A stretch of 64,000 nucleotides of DNA from Zeimonas sp044507525. Its GTDB lineage: Bacteria; Pseudomonadota; Gammaproteobacteria; Burkholderiales; Burkholderiaceae_E. Location of the stretch: NCBI GenBank assembly GCA_044507525.1, contig JBIQJM010000008.1, positions 1 through 64,000 on the forward strand. Direction: 5' to 3'. The notes beneath the pieces are model-generated. The model searched no databases and had not been told where the DNA came from. It was given only the letters and a program-made list of their open reading frames with translations. The translations under genes were made by a program, and so were the position numbers. Position 1 is the stretch's first letter. Each line of letters opens with the position of its first letter. Of this stretch, positions 42,188 through 50,302 are shown in pieces.

Positions 42188-43308
42188 CCCGCCTTGCCTC
42201 CCAGGATCGATCCGTGCTCGCCGAGCAGCGGCGGCGGGCGAAAGTCGTCCTGCGCATCGCCGAACTTGACCGGATTGCCGACGACGCGCAGCGTTCCCTC
42301 GTCGAGCGGAATCTCGGCGACCATCCCGCGCGCGGCCGCCTGCTCGCTCGCCAGCGCGGTCTCCAGCGTCTCGACACCGGCTGCGACGATGCCCAGCGGT
42401 GCGAGTCGTTCGACCCAGCGCTCGGTCGTCTCGCCGGCCAGCACCTCGCCGATCGAGTGCAGGACGAGCGCGCGATTTCCGCGTCGCGCCGACATCGTCG
42501 CGTAGCGCTCGTCGTCGACCCACTGGGGTCGCCCGATCTCGCGGCAGAAGATGCGCCAGAAATCGTCGTGCGTGATGAACAGCGTCAGCCAGCCGTCGGC
42601 CGTGCGGAAGATCTGCGCCGGCACGATGTACGGATGCGCCGACGCCGGGTAGCGCTGCGCGCGCTCGCCCGCGTTCAGCCATGCGCCCGCGAGGTAGTTC
42701 AGCTGCGAGAGCATCACGTCGTACATCGCGATGTCGACCTGTCCGCCCTCACCCTGCACGAGCTTCGCGAGCAGCCCTACCGCACCCATGATGCCGGCCG
42801 AGTTGTCGACCGCCGAGTAACCGGTCTTCGTCGGCGGACCCGACGGGTCACCGGTGAGCGACATGACGCCGGTCAGCCCCTGGATCACGTAGTCGTAGGC
42901 GGGCCGTTCCGCGAACGGGCTGTCGAGCCCGTAGCCGGTGAGCGCGACGCAGACGAGCTTCGGGTTGAACTCGCGCAGTCGCTCGTAGGTGAGGCCGAGC
43001 TTGCGGATTGCCCTGGGGCGCAGATTGGTGATCAGGCCGTGGGCATCGCGCACCAGCAGGCCGAGCTTCGCACGGCCCTCGTCGGAGGCGAGATCGAGCA
43101 CGACGCTGCGCTTGCCGCGGTTCAGGCTCGCGAAATACGCGTTGTACGGGCCGACCTTGTGCGGGCTGATGCTGCGCGCGATGTCGCCGTCGGGCGGCTC
43201 GACCTTGATCACCTCGGCCCCCAGGTCGGCGAGCAGCATCCCGCAATACGGGCCCATCAGCATGTGCCCGATCTCGATGATGCGCTTGCCGCGCAGCGGA
43301 AGGCTCAC
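42184..43308 (-). CDS. Class III (CaiB/BaiF) CoA-transferase
   Basis: A 374-residue enzyme that moves CoA between carboxylic acids. It opens with RIIEIGHMLMGPYCGMLLADLGAEVIKVE, the nucleotide-like CoA site of the family (given in two family blocks). The catalytic aspartate is Asp168 in KTGYSAVDNSAG, aligned with Asp169 of formyl-CoA transferase. RPAYDYVIQGLTGVMSLTG and the middle-domain DGWLTLFITHDDFW are also typical. It probably activates the imported acid for the mutase. The GTG start overlaps the small mutase subunit gene (GTGA). Confidence 0.92.
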   Translation of the reverse strand: MSLPLRGKRIIEIGHMLMGPYCGMLLADLGAEVIKVEPPDGDIARSISPHKVGPYNAYFASLNRGKRSVVLDLASDEGRAKLGLLVRDAHGLITNLRPRAIRKLGLTYERLREFNPKLVCVALTGYGLDSPFAERPAYDYVIQGLTGVMSLTGDPSGPPTKTGYSAVDNSAGIMGAVGLLAKLVQGEGGQVDIAMYDVMLSQLNYLAGAWLNAGERAQRYPASAHPYIVPAQIFRTADGWLTLFITHDDFWRIFCREIGRPQWVDDERYATMSARRGNRALVLHSIGEVLAGETTERWVERLAPLGIVAAGVETLETALASEQAAARGMVAEIPLDEGTLRVVGNPVKFGDAQDDFRPPPLLGEHGSILGGKAG

Positions 43309-43721
43309 GGCATCAGCCTCGCGATCGTCGCGACCACGTCGGCGAGCGGAATGTCGCTGGTGAAGACGCCCCGAACGCCCTGCTCGCGCAGCGCCTGCTG
43401 GTCGGGCACGGGAATGGTGCCGCCGACGAAGACCGGGATGTCCTCGGCATGCAGCTCTCGCAGTTGCGCGAGCGTGTCGGCGACCAACTCGTTGTGGCTG
43501 CCCGAGAGAATCGACAGCCCGACGGCGTCGACGTCCTCGTCGACTGCCACGCGCGCGATGTAGCCGGGTGTCTTGCGCAGCCCCGTGTAGATGACGTCGG
43601 CGCCGGCGTCGCGCAGCGCGAGCGCGACGACCTTCGCGCCGACGTCGTGTCCGTCGAGCCCGGGCTTGGCGACGAGGATGCGCTTGCCGCGCAGCGGCGT
43701 CTTTTCGGTCGATGGATTCAT
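43305..43721 (-). CDS. B12-binding small subunit of an acyl-CoA mutase
   Basis: A 138-residue cobalamin-binding domain. The base-off/His-on signature is complete: LDGHDVGAK (His25 as lower cobalt ligand), SILSGSHNEL and VGGTIP. Such split subunits pair with a ~540-residue large subunit, encoded directly upstream. Overlaps on both sides (ATGA with the large subunit, GTGA with the CoA-transferase) suggest balanced expression. Confidence 0.94.
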   Translation of the reverse strand: MNPSTEKTPLRGKRILVAKPGLDGHDVGAKVVALALRDAGADVIYTGLRKTPGYIARVAVDEDVDAVGLSILSGSHNELVADTLAQLRELHAEDIPVFVGGTIPVPDQQALREQGVRGVFTSDIPLADVVATIARLMP

Positions 43722-45343
43722 AGTCGGACCGGTTCCTCGAACTCGCCCCACTGCGCCTTCAGCCGCGCGACCATCTCGCCGACGGTGGCGTATGCGTGGC
43801 AGCAGTCGATCAGGTGGGGCATCAGGTTCTCGTCGTCGACGGCCGCCGCGTGCTCGAGCCGGTCGAGCGTGCGCTCGACCTCGGCGGCGTTGCGCCGGTC
43901 GCGGATTGCCTCGAACTTCTCGAGCACGCGCCGGCTCGCCTGCGGATCGACGTGGAACACCTCCTCGGGCGCCGCCGTCTGGTTCTCGTGGCGAAAGCAG
44001 TTCAGGCCGACGACTGGCAGCTCGCCGCTGTCGGTCTGCAGCTTGCGCTCGTGCGCGCGGTGCGCGATGCGCAGCTGCAGCCAGCCGTCCTCGATCGCCT
44101 TCACCGCGCCGCCGTACTCGTCGACCTCCTGCATCAGCGCGTCGATGCGCTCCTCCATCCGGTCGGTCAGGTACTCGGCGAAATAGCTCCCGCCGAGCGG
44201 GTCGACGGTGCGCGCGATCCCGCTCTCGTAGGCGACGATCTGCTGCGTGCGCAGCGCGAGCTCGGCGGAGAATTCGGTGGGGATCTGGAACGGCTCGTCG
44301 AGCGCGCAGGTGAAGATCGACTGCGCGCCGCCCATCACCGCGGCCATCGTCTCGATCGCGACGCGCACCACGTTGTTGTAGGGCTGCGGCGCGACCAGCG
44401 ACGAGCCGCCGCAGACGACGCCGAAGCGGAACATCTGCGCCTTCGGGTCGGCGACGCCGTAGCGCTCCTTCAGCAGCCTCGCCCACACGCGCCTGCCGGC
44501 GCGGAACTTGGCGACCTCCTCGAAGAGGTCCATGTGCACGTAGAAGAAGAACGACAGGCGCTTGGCGAAGCTGTCGGCATTGCCGCCGCGGCGGATCAGC
44601 TCGTCGACGTAGGCGAGCCCGTTGGCCAGCGTGTACGCCATCTCCTCGGCGGCCGTGCAGCCGGCGTCGCGCATGTGTGCGCCGGCGATCGAGATCGTGT
44701 TGAAGCGCGGCGTCTCGCGGTTGCCGAACAGGATCGTGTCCGAGATCAGCCGCATCGACGGACGCACCGGGAAGATCCACGTCCCGCGCGCGACGTATTC
44801 CTTCAGGATGTCGTTCTGGATCGTTCCGGTGAGCTTCTCGCGCGGCACGCCGCTGCGGTCGGCGCAGGCGATGTACATCGCGTAGAGGATCGCCGCGGTG
44901 CCGTTGATCGTGAACGAGGTCGAGATCCGCGCGAGGTCGATGCCCCGGAAGAGAATCTCCATCTCGGAGAGGTTCGACAGCGACACGCCCACCTTGCCGA
45001 TCTCCGGGCGCGCCATCGGATCGACGGGGTCGAGTCCGCACTGCGTGGGCAGGTCGAGCGCGACCGACAAGCCGGTCTGGCCCCGTTCGAGCAGGAAGCG
45101 ATAGCGCTCGTTCGACTCCTCGGCGGTGCCGAAGCCCGAGTACTGGCGCATCGTCCACAGGCGGCCGCGATAGCCGTCCGGGAAGATGCCGCGCGTGAAC
45201 GGGAACTCGCCGGGCTTGCCCGGGTCCCCGACCGCGAAAGCCTGCGGATCGACGACGACCGGCACCTCGATGCCGGAGCGGACCTGCGCACCGACGCGCG
45301 GCGCGACCGGACGCGTTTCGGCGCCCGTGCTTCGATGATTCAT
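43718..45343 (-). CDS. Large catalytic subunit of a B12-dependent acyl-CoA mutase
   Basis: A 541-residue TIM-barrel subunit without its own B12 domain. Family blocks include WTMRQYSGFGTAEESNERY, GQTGLSVALDLPTQCGLD, LTGTIQNDILKEYVARGTW and FPVRPSMRLISD. Tyr68 sits where methylmalonyl-CoA mutases have Tyr89 and hydroxyisobutyryl-CoA mutases have Ile. Other pocket positions depart from the norm: GAH (221-223) in place of GYH, and CGLDPVDP where IGYDSDHP is usual in the two-subunit class. It is therefore a 1,2-carbon-skeleton mutase whose substrate may not be methylmalonyl-CoA. It is coupled to the crotonase-like gene upstream. Confidence 0.92.
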   Translation of the reverse strand: MNHRSTGAETRPVAPRVGAQVRSGIEVPVVVDPQAFAVGDPGKPGEFPFTRGIFPDGYRGRLWTMRQYSGFGTAEESNERYRFLLERGQTGLSVALDLPTQCGLDPVDPMARPEIGKVGVSLSNLSEMEILFRGIDLARISTSFTINGTAAILYAMYIACADRSGVPREKLTGTIQNDILKEYVARGTWIFPVRPSMRLISDTILFGNRETPRFNTISIAGAHMRDAGCTAAEEMAYTLANGLAYVDELIRRGGNADSFAKRLSFFFYVHMDLFEEVAKFRAGRRVWARLLKERYGVADPKAQMFRFGVVCGGSSLVAPQPYNNVVRVAIETMAAVMGGAQSIFTCALDEPFQIPTEFSAELALRTQQIVAYESGIARTVDPLGGSYFAEYLTDRMEERIDALMQEVDEYGGAVKAIEDGWLQLRIAHRAHERKLQTDSGELPVVGLNCFRHENQTAAPEEVFHVDPQASRRVLEKFEAIRDRRNAAEVERTLDRLEHAAAVDDENLMPHLIDCCHAYATVGEMVARLKAQWGEFEEPVRL

Positions 45344-46125
45344 GGGGCTCCTCTGCTGCGCGACAGGAAGCGGTCGCTCGCCTCCCAGTGATCGGGGTGG
45401 ACCCAGGTGTCGACGAAGGCCTCGCGCTCGCGCTGCTCGCGCTGCGCCCGCGTCGACGCCATGCGCTCGCCGAGCGCGATCGCCTTGAACGCACGCAGCA
45501 CCTGCGGCGCCTGCGCGCGCACGGGCTCGAGGAAGCGCTCGACGCACTGCTCGAGCGACTCGCCCGGCGCGGCGACTTCGTCGACGAGCCCGATCTCGCG
45601 CGCGCGCGCGGCCGGCATCGTCTCTGCGCCGACGAGGACCGACAGTGCCCGGTGCGCGCCCAGCAGCGCGACGAGATCGGCGCCGCCACCGAAACCGGTG
45701 CAGATGTTCAACCGTCCCTGCACGAAACCGATCGTCGCGTGCGCCGCGGCGACGCGGAAGTCGCAGGCCACCGCGAGCTCGGCGCCGCCGCCGAGCGCGA
45801 CGCCGTTCAGCGCGGCGATCACCGGCAGCGGGAACTCGCGCACCGCGCGCAGCGCCTCGTTCGCGTGCGTCCACAGACGCTCGGCGTCCGCGCGCGAGCG
45901 CAAGCGGTCGAATTCCTTCAGGTCGCCGCCGGCGGCGAAGCTCTTCTCGCCGGCACCGCTGACGACCGCCGCACGCAGCGTCGTGTCGCCCGCCGCCGCG
46001 GCGAAGGCGTGGCGCAGTTCGCCGAGCACTTCGGTGCTCAACGGGTTGCGCTGCGCGGGACGGTCGATCGTCACCCGGAGAACGCTGTCGCGACGCTCGA
46101 CGCGAAGGTGCCGGTATGCGCTCAT
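45340..46125 (-). CDS. Crotonase-family acyl-CoA enzyme
   Basis: A 261-residue protein of the enoyl-CoA hydratase/isomerase fold. The oxyanion hole (SFAAGGDLKEF and NGVALGGGAELAVACDF) and the first catalytic Glu (in GGAEL) are kept. The position of the second Glu of hydratases (GQPEI in the rat enzyme) reads IGFVQGRLNICTG, so Glu is replaced, probably by Gln. It may therefore be an isomerase, decarboxylase or thioesterase rather than a hydratase. It lies between iclR and the mutase genes with 4-base overlaps on both sides. Confidence 0.88.
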   Translation of the reverse strand: MSAYRHLRVERRDSVLRVTIDRPAQRNPLSTEVLGELRHAFAAAAGDTTLRAAVVSGAGEKSFAAGGDLKEFDRLRSRADAERLWTHANEALRAVREFPLPVIAALNGVALGGGAELAVACDFRVAAAHATIGFVQGRLNICTGFGGGADLVALLGAHRALSVLVGAETMPAARAREIGLVDEVAAPGESLEQCVERFLEPVRAQAPQVLRAFKAIALGERMASTRAQREQREREAFVDTWVHPDHWEASDRFLSRSRGAP

Positions 46126-46865
46126 CGACGGAAGTCCTCCTCGATTCGCCGGCCGGCAGCGACGAGTTGCTGCGCGAGCGCTTCGACCCGCTTCTCCATC
46201 CGGTGCGACGGGCCTGCAACCGCCAGGCCGAAGACCTCGTCGCGGATCGACAGCGCGACGGCGAGCGCGGTGACGTCCTCGACGTTCTCGCCGCGCGTCA
46301 TGAACCAGCCGCGACGTCGGCCCGAGTCGAGGTCCCGGGCGAGCCGCGAGGGATCGACCAGCGTGCGGCCGGTGACCGCCGGCAGAGGATGTGCGGCGAG
46401 CCAGCCGGCGAGCGCGTCGCCCGACAGGCTGCCGAGCATCACCTTGCCGATCGAGCTCGAGTGCAGCGGCTTGTATTCGCCCGGCTTCGCCGTGTAGCGC
46501 ACCGTGTGCAGCCCCTCGACCACGTCGAGGTACAGCACGGCATCGCCCTGGCGCTTGCCGAGGATGACCGTCTCGCGCGTCTCGTCGCGCAGCGCATGCA
46601 TCTGCGGCTCGATGCGTTCGAGGAAGGGATCGTCGTGCACGATCGCCTGCGCGAGGTCGAGCAACCGGCGCGTCGGGTAGAAATCCTTGCGACGGCTCAC
46701 CGCGTACAGGTAGCCGCGCTGGACGAGCGTCTGCACCAGCCCGTGGCAACTGCTCACCGGCACGTCCATGCGCTGCGCGAGCTCGCTCAACACGAGCGGC
46801 TTGCCGCTTGCCTCGAAAGCCTCGAACAGGTTGAGCGTGCGCTCCGCGGACGGTACCGATGCCAT
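46122..46865 (-). CDS. IclR-family transcription regulator
   Basis: A 247-residue regulator. The winged helix-turn-helix (about 1-65) reads RTLNLFEAFEASGKPLVLSEL then MDVPVSSCHGLVQTLVQRGYL. The effector domain includes GDAVLYLDVVEG, HSSSIGKVMLGSL and RGWFMTRGENVEDVTALAV. It heads the catabolic run and is coupled to the crotonase-like gene. A perfect palindrome lies 7-25 bases before its start, so it probably represses its own operon until an inducer binds. Confidence 0.94.
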   Translation of the reverse strand: MASVPSAERTLNLFEAFEASGKPLVLSELAQRMDVPVSSCHGLVQTLVQRGYLYAVSRRKDFYPTRRLLDLAQAIVHDDPFLERIEPQMHALRDETRETVILGKRQGDAVLYLDVVEGLHTVRYTAKPGEYKPLHSSSIGKVMLGSLSGDALAGWLAAHPLPAVTGRTLVDPSRLARDLDSGRRRGWFMTRGENVEDVTALAVALSIRDEVFGLAVAGPSHRMEKRVEALAQQLVAAGRRIEEDFRR

Positions 46866-46872
46866 CGCGTAC

Positions 46873-46890
46873 TTTTCAGCGGGCTGAAAA
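46873..46890. promoter_or_regulatory. Probable IclR operator
   Basis: TTTTCAGC, GG, GCTGAAAA is a perfect 16-base dyad with a 2-base centre, ending 7 bases before the iclR start. A further half-site (TTTCAGC, 46894-46900) follows 3 bases beyond. The position between promoter and start codon fits repression by the adjacent IclR protein. Confidence 0.7.
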
Positions 46891-46909
46891 CAATTTCAGC
46901 GAACGATTC

Positions 46910-46915
46910 ATTGTA
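46910..46915 (-). promoter_or_regulatory. Candidate -10 element of the iclR operon
   Basis: TACAAT on the minus strand, 20 bases upstream of the palindrome, differs from TATAAT at one base. No good -35 is found at 16-18 bases; TTGCGC lies 15 bases upstream. Confidence 0.35.
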
Positions 46916-47040
46916 CGGGCGATGCACGGAAGCGCAAGTCTCCCGGCGGCTCGCACGTCGTCGCGACGCGCTTGCGGGCCATCGCGGCGAACGACTGCCG
47001 GGGCAGGTGAACGCCTCGTCGTTCGACTGCAGGGACTGCG

Positions 47041-48138
47041 TCAGTGCGATGCGATGTCCCGGAGCAGGCGCCGCGACGCGCGACGGAATGCCTGCGCGTG
47101 CCCCGTCGCCAGCGTGCACGACCCCGGCGCCGCAGCGAGGAAGGCCTGCATCGAGCGAAAGATGTCGGCGGGCCGGAGATCGCGCACGACGAACACGAGG
47201 TACATCGAGCGATCGTCGTCCGGCCAGGCCGGCAGGTGCTCGGGCGCGTGCACGACGTGCCGAACCGAATTGACGAGCACCGGCAATCCGCCGTCGTCGA
47301 AGGCGACGATCCCCTTCACGCGCAGCAGGCGCTGCCCATGCGCGTGCAGCAGCAGCGAGAACCAGGTGGTGAAGCGGATCCAGTCGATCGCCTGCTCGAA
47401 TCGAATGGCGAAGGCCTCGACTCCCGCGGTGTGCGGCACCACGGCAGCGGCTTCGCCGTCGGCGCTGCCCCGGCGAGAGCCGACGAAACGTCGCAGCGCA
47501 GCGTCCGCGACGAAGCGGCTGCCGGCGTCCGCGAGCGTACGCGCTATCTCCGGCGATGCGGCATCGTGCAACTCCGCCAGCGGGTTCGCCTTCTCGAGCC
47601 AGCGCCTCGCCCGCGCCGATCGCCCGGGGGCGGACAGGTCGGACTTCGACAGAACGAGGACGTCGGCCGATTCGATCTGCGAGCGGAACTCCGGAAACTC
47701 GCGCGCCTGCCGGGCGAACTGCAGGACGTCGACTACCGTGACGACCGCCTGCAGCCGCAGTCTGCCGGCCAGGCGCGGGTGCGCAGCCAGCGTCGCGATC
47801 GCCGGCACCGGATCGGCGAGTCCGCTCGTCTCGATCAGGATCCGTTCGAGCCCATCGGTCAGCGGCGCGTCGTCGACGATCCCGAGCAGCGTCTGCCGAA
47901 GGTCTTCCTCCACCGCGCAGCACAGGCACCCGTTGCCGAGCAGGCGTACGGGCTGCCCGCTTCGGGTGCGCAGGACGCGGTCGTCGACGCCGAGTTCCGC
48001 CGCTTCGTTCACGAGCACCAGCGAACGACGCATCGTCGAGCCCCGGAGCACCCGCTGCAGCAGCGTCGTCTTGCCGCTGCCGAGGAAACCCGAAACGACG
48101 AGCACGGGAAGACGCTCGCGATCCGCTTCGTTCGTCAA
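47041..48138 (-). CDS. CobW/COG0523-family metal-chaperone GTPase
   Basis: A 365-residue P-loop GTPase. Walker A is VVSGFLGSGKTTLLQ (near residue 17), followed by the metal site GNGCLCCAVEEDL (C71, C73, C74) and ETSGLADPVP. The guanine motif is LSKSD, and a C-terminal CobW domain completes it (FRFVVRDLRPADIF region). These proteins deliver metal, often zinc, to client enzymes. The TTG start at 48138 overlaps the stop of the preceding gene and has GGAGGGAGG directly before it. The client is probably the hydrolase encoded two genes upstream (inference). Confidence 0.9.
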   Translation of the reverse strand: MTNEADRERLPVLVVSGFLGSGKTTLLQRVLRGSTMRRSLVLVNEAAELGVDDRVLRTRSGQPVRLLGNGCLCCAVEEDLRQTLLGIVDDAPLTDGLERILIETSGLADPVPAIATLAAHPRLAGRLRLQAVVTVVDVLQFARQAREFPEFRSQIESADVLVLSKSDLSAPGRSARARRWLEKANPLAELHDAASPEIARTLADAGSRFVADAALRRFVGSRRGSADGEAAAVVPHTAGVEAFAIRFEQAIDWIRFTTWFSLLLHAHGQRLLRVKGIVAFDDGGLPVLVNSVRHVVHAPEHLPAWPDDDRSMYLVFVVRDLRPADIFRSMQAFLAAAPGSCTLATGHAQAFRRASRRLLRDIASH

Positions 48139-48470
48139 GCCTCCCTCCGCGGCAGCGCTTCGTCCCCGTCGAGCAGCGGCGGCGACAGCGGGTCGAGCCG
48201 GCGCCCCGACAACGCCTCGCAGGCGCGCCAGACCTCGGGGAGCGAGCCGACGATCTCGCTCGCTCCGCCGGCATTCGACACGATCCAGCTGCTGGCGCTC
48301 CAGTCGCGCACGGACAGGCGCAGCGGTCGCAGCGCGGCTTCGATCGACGCCTGCTGCAGCGCCCGCAGTCGCGGCGTCGTGCGCGCGAGGCGGCGGTTGC
48401 GGGAATCGGGGTGCGCGGCGGTCGATGTCCAGTGCGCGGTCTCGCCCCACAGCCCGCACAGGCCGCACAT
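48135..48470 (-). CDS. Small CxxC protein of unknown function linked to cobW
   Basis: A 111-residue protein beginning MCGLCGLWGETAHW, with an N-terminal CxxC and a nearby His that could bind metal. The rest has conserved-looking blocks (LSVRDWSASSWIVSNAGGASEIV and VWRACEALSGRRLDPL). I know similar small proteins beside cobW genes in other betaproteobacteria, but none has an assigned role. It lies 3 bases after the deacetylase-like gene and overlaps cobW, so the three are one unit. Confidence 0.75.
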   Translation of the reverse strand: MCGLCGLWGETAHWTSTAAHPDSRNRRLARTTPRLRALQQASIEAALRPLRLSVRDWSASSWIVSNAGGASEIVGSLPEVWRACEALSGRRLDPLSPPLLDGDEALPRREA

Positions 48471-48473
48471 CGC

Positions 48474-49355
48474 TCACTCCGCGTAGGGATGCATGCGGTC
48501 GTAGTCGTCCGCGATCGCCTCGAGGGTGCGGAACTCGACGCCCGGGTGGCGCAGCATGTGCGCGAGCAGGCGCTCGAGCATCAGCAACACCTGCGGACGC
48601 CCGGCGACGTCCGGATGCAGGCACAGCGTGAAGACCGCCTGGTCGAGCTCGCGGTACACCCAGTCGAACTGCTCTCGCCACAGCTCCTCGATGTCGCGCG
48701 GGTTCATGAAACCGTGGCTGTTCGGCGCCTTCTTGATGAACATCATCGGCGGCAGGTCGTCCAGATACCAGCTGACGGGGATCTCGATCAGCCGGGTCGG
48801 CCGTCCGCGCACCAGCGGCTTCATCCAGCTCGCGGCGGGTTGCGAGTAGTCGATGGGCGTCCACTCGTCGCCGACGCGCAGGCGATGACATTCGAAGTCG
48901 CGATGCATCATGCTGTGGTCGTAGACGACGCCGCGCTCCAGCAGCAGCTCGGGCGTCTTCTCGCTCAGTTCCCACCACGGCGCCGCGTGACCGCGCGGCC
49001 TCCTGCCGGTGAGCCCGACGATCAGTTCGATGCAGCGATCGAGCACGTCCGCTTCCTGTTGCGGGCTCATCGCCAGCGGATTCTCGTGGGAGTAGCCGTG
49101 CAGGCCGATCTCGTGCCCGGCCGCGACGATGAGCTCCATCTGCCGCGGGAAGGTCTCGATCGAGTGCCCGGGCGCGAACCACGTGACCGGCAGGTCGAAG
49201 CGCCGCGCGAGTTCGACCAAGCGCGGCACGCCGACCTCGCCGGCGAACATGCCCCTCGAGATGTCGTGCGGCGAATCGGCGCCGCCGAAGGTACCGAGCC
49301 AGGCCGCCACCGCGTCGATGTCGATTCCCAGCCCGCACGTTATCCTTTTCGTCAT
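48474..49355 (-). CDS. Polysaccharide-deacetylase-fold hydrolase
   Basis: A 293-residue NodB-fold enzyme. The metal site shows CGLGIDIDAVAAWLG (Asp) and GHEIGLHGYSHENP (HxxxH), then GHAAPWWELS and LCLHPDVAGRP. No signal peptide is present, so the usual cell-wall deacetylase role is unlikely. Cytoplasmic relatives include PuuE allantoinase and a cyclic imide hydrolase of similar size, which suggests action on a small cyclic amide or imide. AGAGGA precedes the ATG. It diverges from a LysR gene with only 17 bases between starts. The substrate is unknown. Confidence 0.85.
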   Translation of the reverse strand: MTKRITCGLGIDIDAVAAWLGTFGGADSPHDISRGMFAGEVGVPRLVELARRFDLPVTWFAPGHSIETFPRQMELIVAAGHEIGLHGYSHENPLAMSPQQEADVLDRCIELIVGLTGRRPRGHAAPWWELSEKTPELLLERGVVYDHSMMHRDFECHRLRVGDEWTPIDYSQPAASWMKPLVRGRPTRLIEIPVSWYLDDLPPMMFIKKAPNSHGFMNPRDIEELWREQFDWVYRELDQAVFTLCLHPDVAGRPQVLLMLERLLAHMLRHPGVEFRTLEAIADDYDRMHPYAE

Positions 49356-49372
49356 CGCATTCCTCTCCAGCC

Positions 49373-50302
49373 ATGAAGCGGGAACTTCCACCCCTGCTCG
49401 CACTGCGCGCCTTCGACGCCGCCGGACGGCACCTGAGCTTCTCGAAGGCCGCGCAGGAGCTGTGCGTCACGCAGGGAGCGATCAGTCGTCAGATCAAGAT
49501 CCTCGAGCAGTTCCTGGACGTTCCGCTGTTCCGACGCCTGACCAGCCGCGTGGAGCTCACCGAGTTCGGACGCGAATACCTCGCGATCACCTCGTCGGCA
49601 CTCGAGCAGATCGCCGGCGCGACCCATCGCACGCAGCAGCGGCCGAAGGACCTGTCGATCAGCCTGCTGCCGTCGATCTCGACGCTGTGGCTGTTCCAGA
49701 GACTGAACTCGTTCACTCGCGCCTATCCTGAGATCCAGCTGCACGTCTCGGCATCGCTCGACCCGGTTTGCTTCAAGCGCGACGCCGTCGACGTCGCGCT
49801 TCGCGTCGGGAAGGTCCCCGGCCTCACGTATCCCAGCTCCGGCCCCCAGATCAATTTCCAGATGGTCGACGACTGGACCGGCGTGAACGCCATGCACCTG
49901 TGGGACGACCACGTCACGCCGGTGTGTGCCAGGCGGCTGCTCGAGCAGGGACGTCCGCTGAAGCGGCCGCAGGACCTGCGCCATTTCCCGCTGATCCACA
50001 ACGCGGTGCGCCCCGACTGCTGGCAGGCCTGGCTCAGTTCCAACAGCGCCTCCGGCATCGCCGGTACGTCGAGCCTGAAGGTCGGCCACTCGTTCCTCGC
50101 CGTGCTCGCAGCGCGCGACTGCCTCGGCGTTGCCTGCGTACCCACGATCGAGGTCGAAGCACTGGAGTGGCGCGACGAACTGGTGTTTCCATTCGAGTCC
50201 ACCGTGCGCAGCGCCGGAGCCTATTACCTGCTCACGCCCGCCGAAAGCGCCAAGCCCGCCGAAGTCGAGCTGTTCGCGAACTGGCTCTCGGCCCAGGTCT
50301 GA
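49373..50302 (+). CDS. LysR-family transcription regulator, GcvA-like
   Basis: A 309-residue regulator. The DNA-binding part reads LLALRAFDAAGRHLSFSKAA then LCVTQGAISRQIKILEQFL, typical of the GcvA/AmpR group. The effector domain includes DLSISLLPSISTLWLFQRL, VDVALRVGKVPG and GVACVPTIEVEAL. It diverges from the hydrolase gene and is its likely regulator. Its stop codon abuts that of the convergent binding-protein gene in a shared TGATCA. Confidence 0.94.
   Translation: MKRELPPLLALRAFDAAGRHLSFSKAAQELCVTQGAISRQIKILEQFLDVPLFRRLTSRVELTEFGREYLAITSSALEQIAGATHRTQQRPKDLSISLLPSISTLWLFQRLNSFTRAYPEIQLHVSASLDPVCFKRDAVDVALRVGKVPGLTYPSSGPQINFQMVDDWTGVNAMHLWDDHVTPVCARRLLEQGRPLKRPQDLRHFPLIHNAVRPDCWQAWLSSNSASGIAGTSSLKVGHSFLAVLAARDCLGVACVPTIEVEALEWRDELVFPFESTVRSAGAYYLLTPAESAKPAEVELFANWLSAQV

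Noticed and set aside
46866..47040. A cobalamin riboswitch upstream of the mutase operon
   Set aside because: The 175-base leader lacks a B12-box-like sequence and is explained by a promoter and the IclR palindrome.
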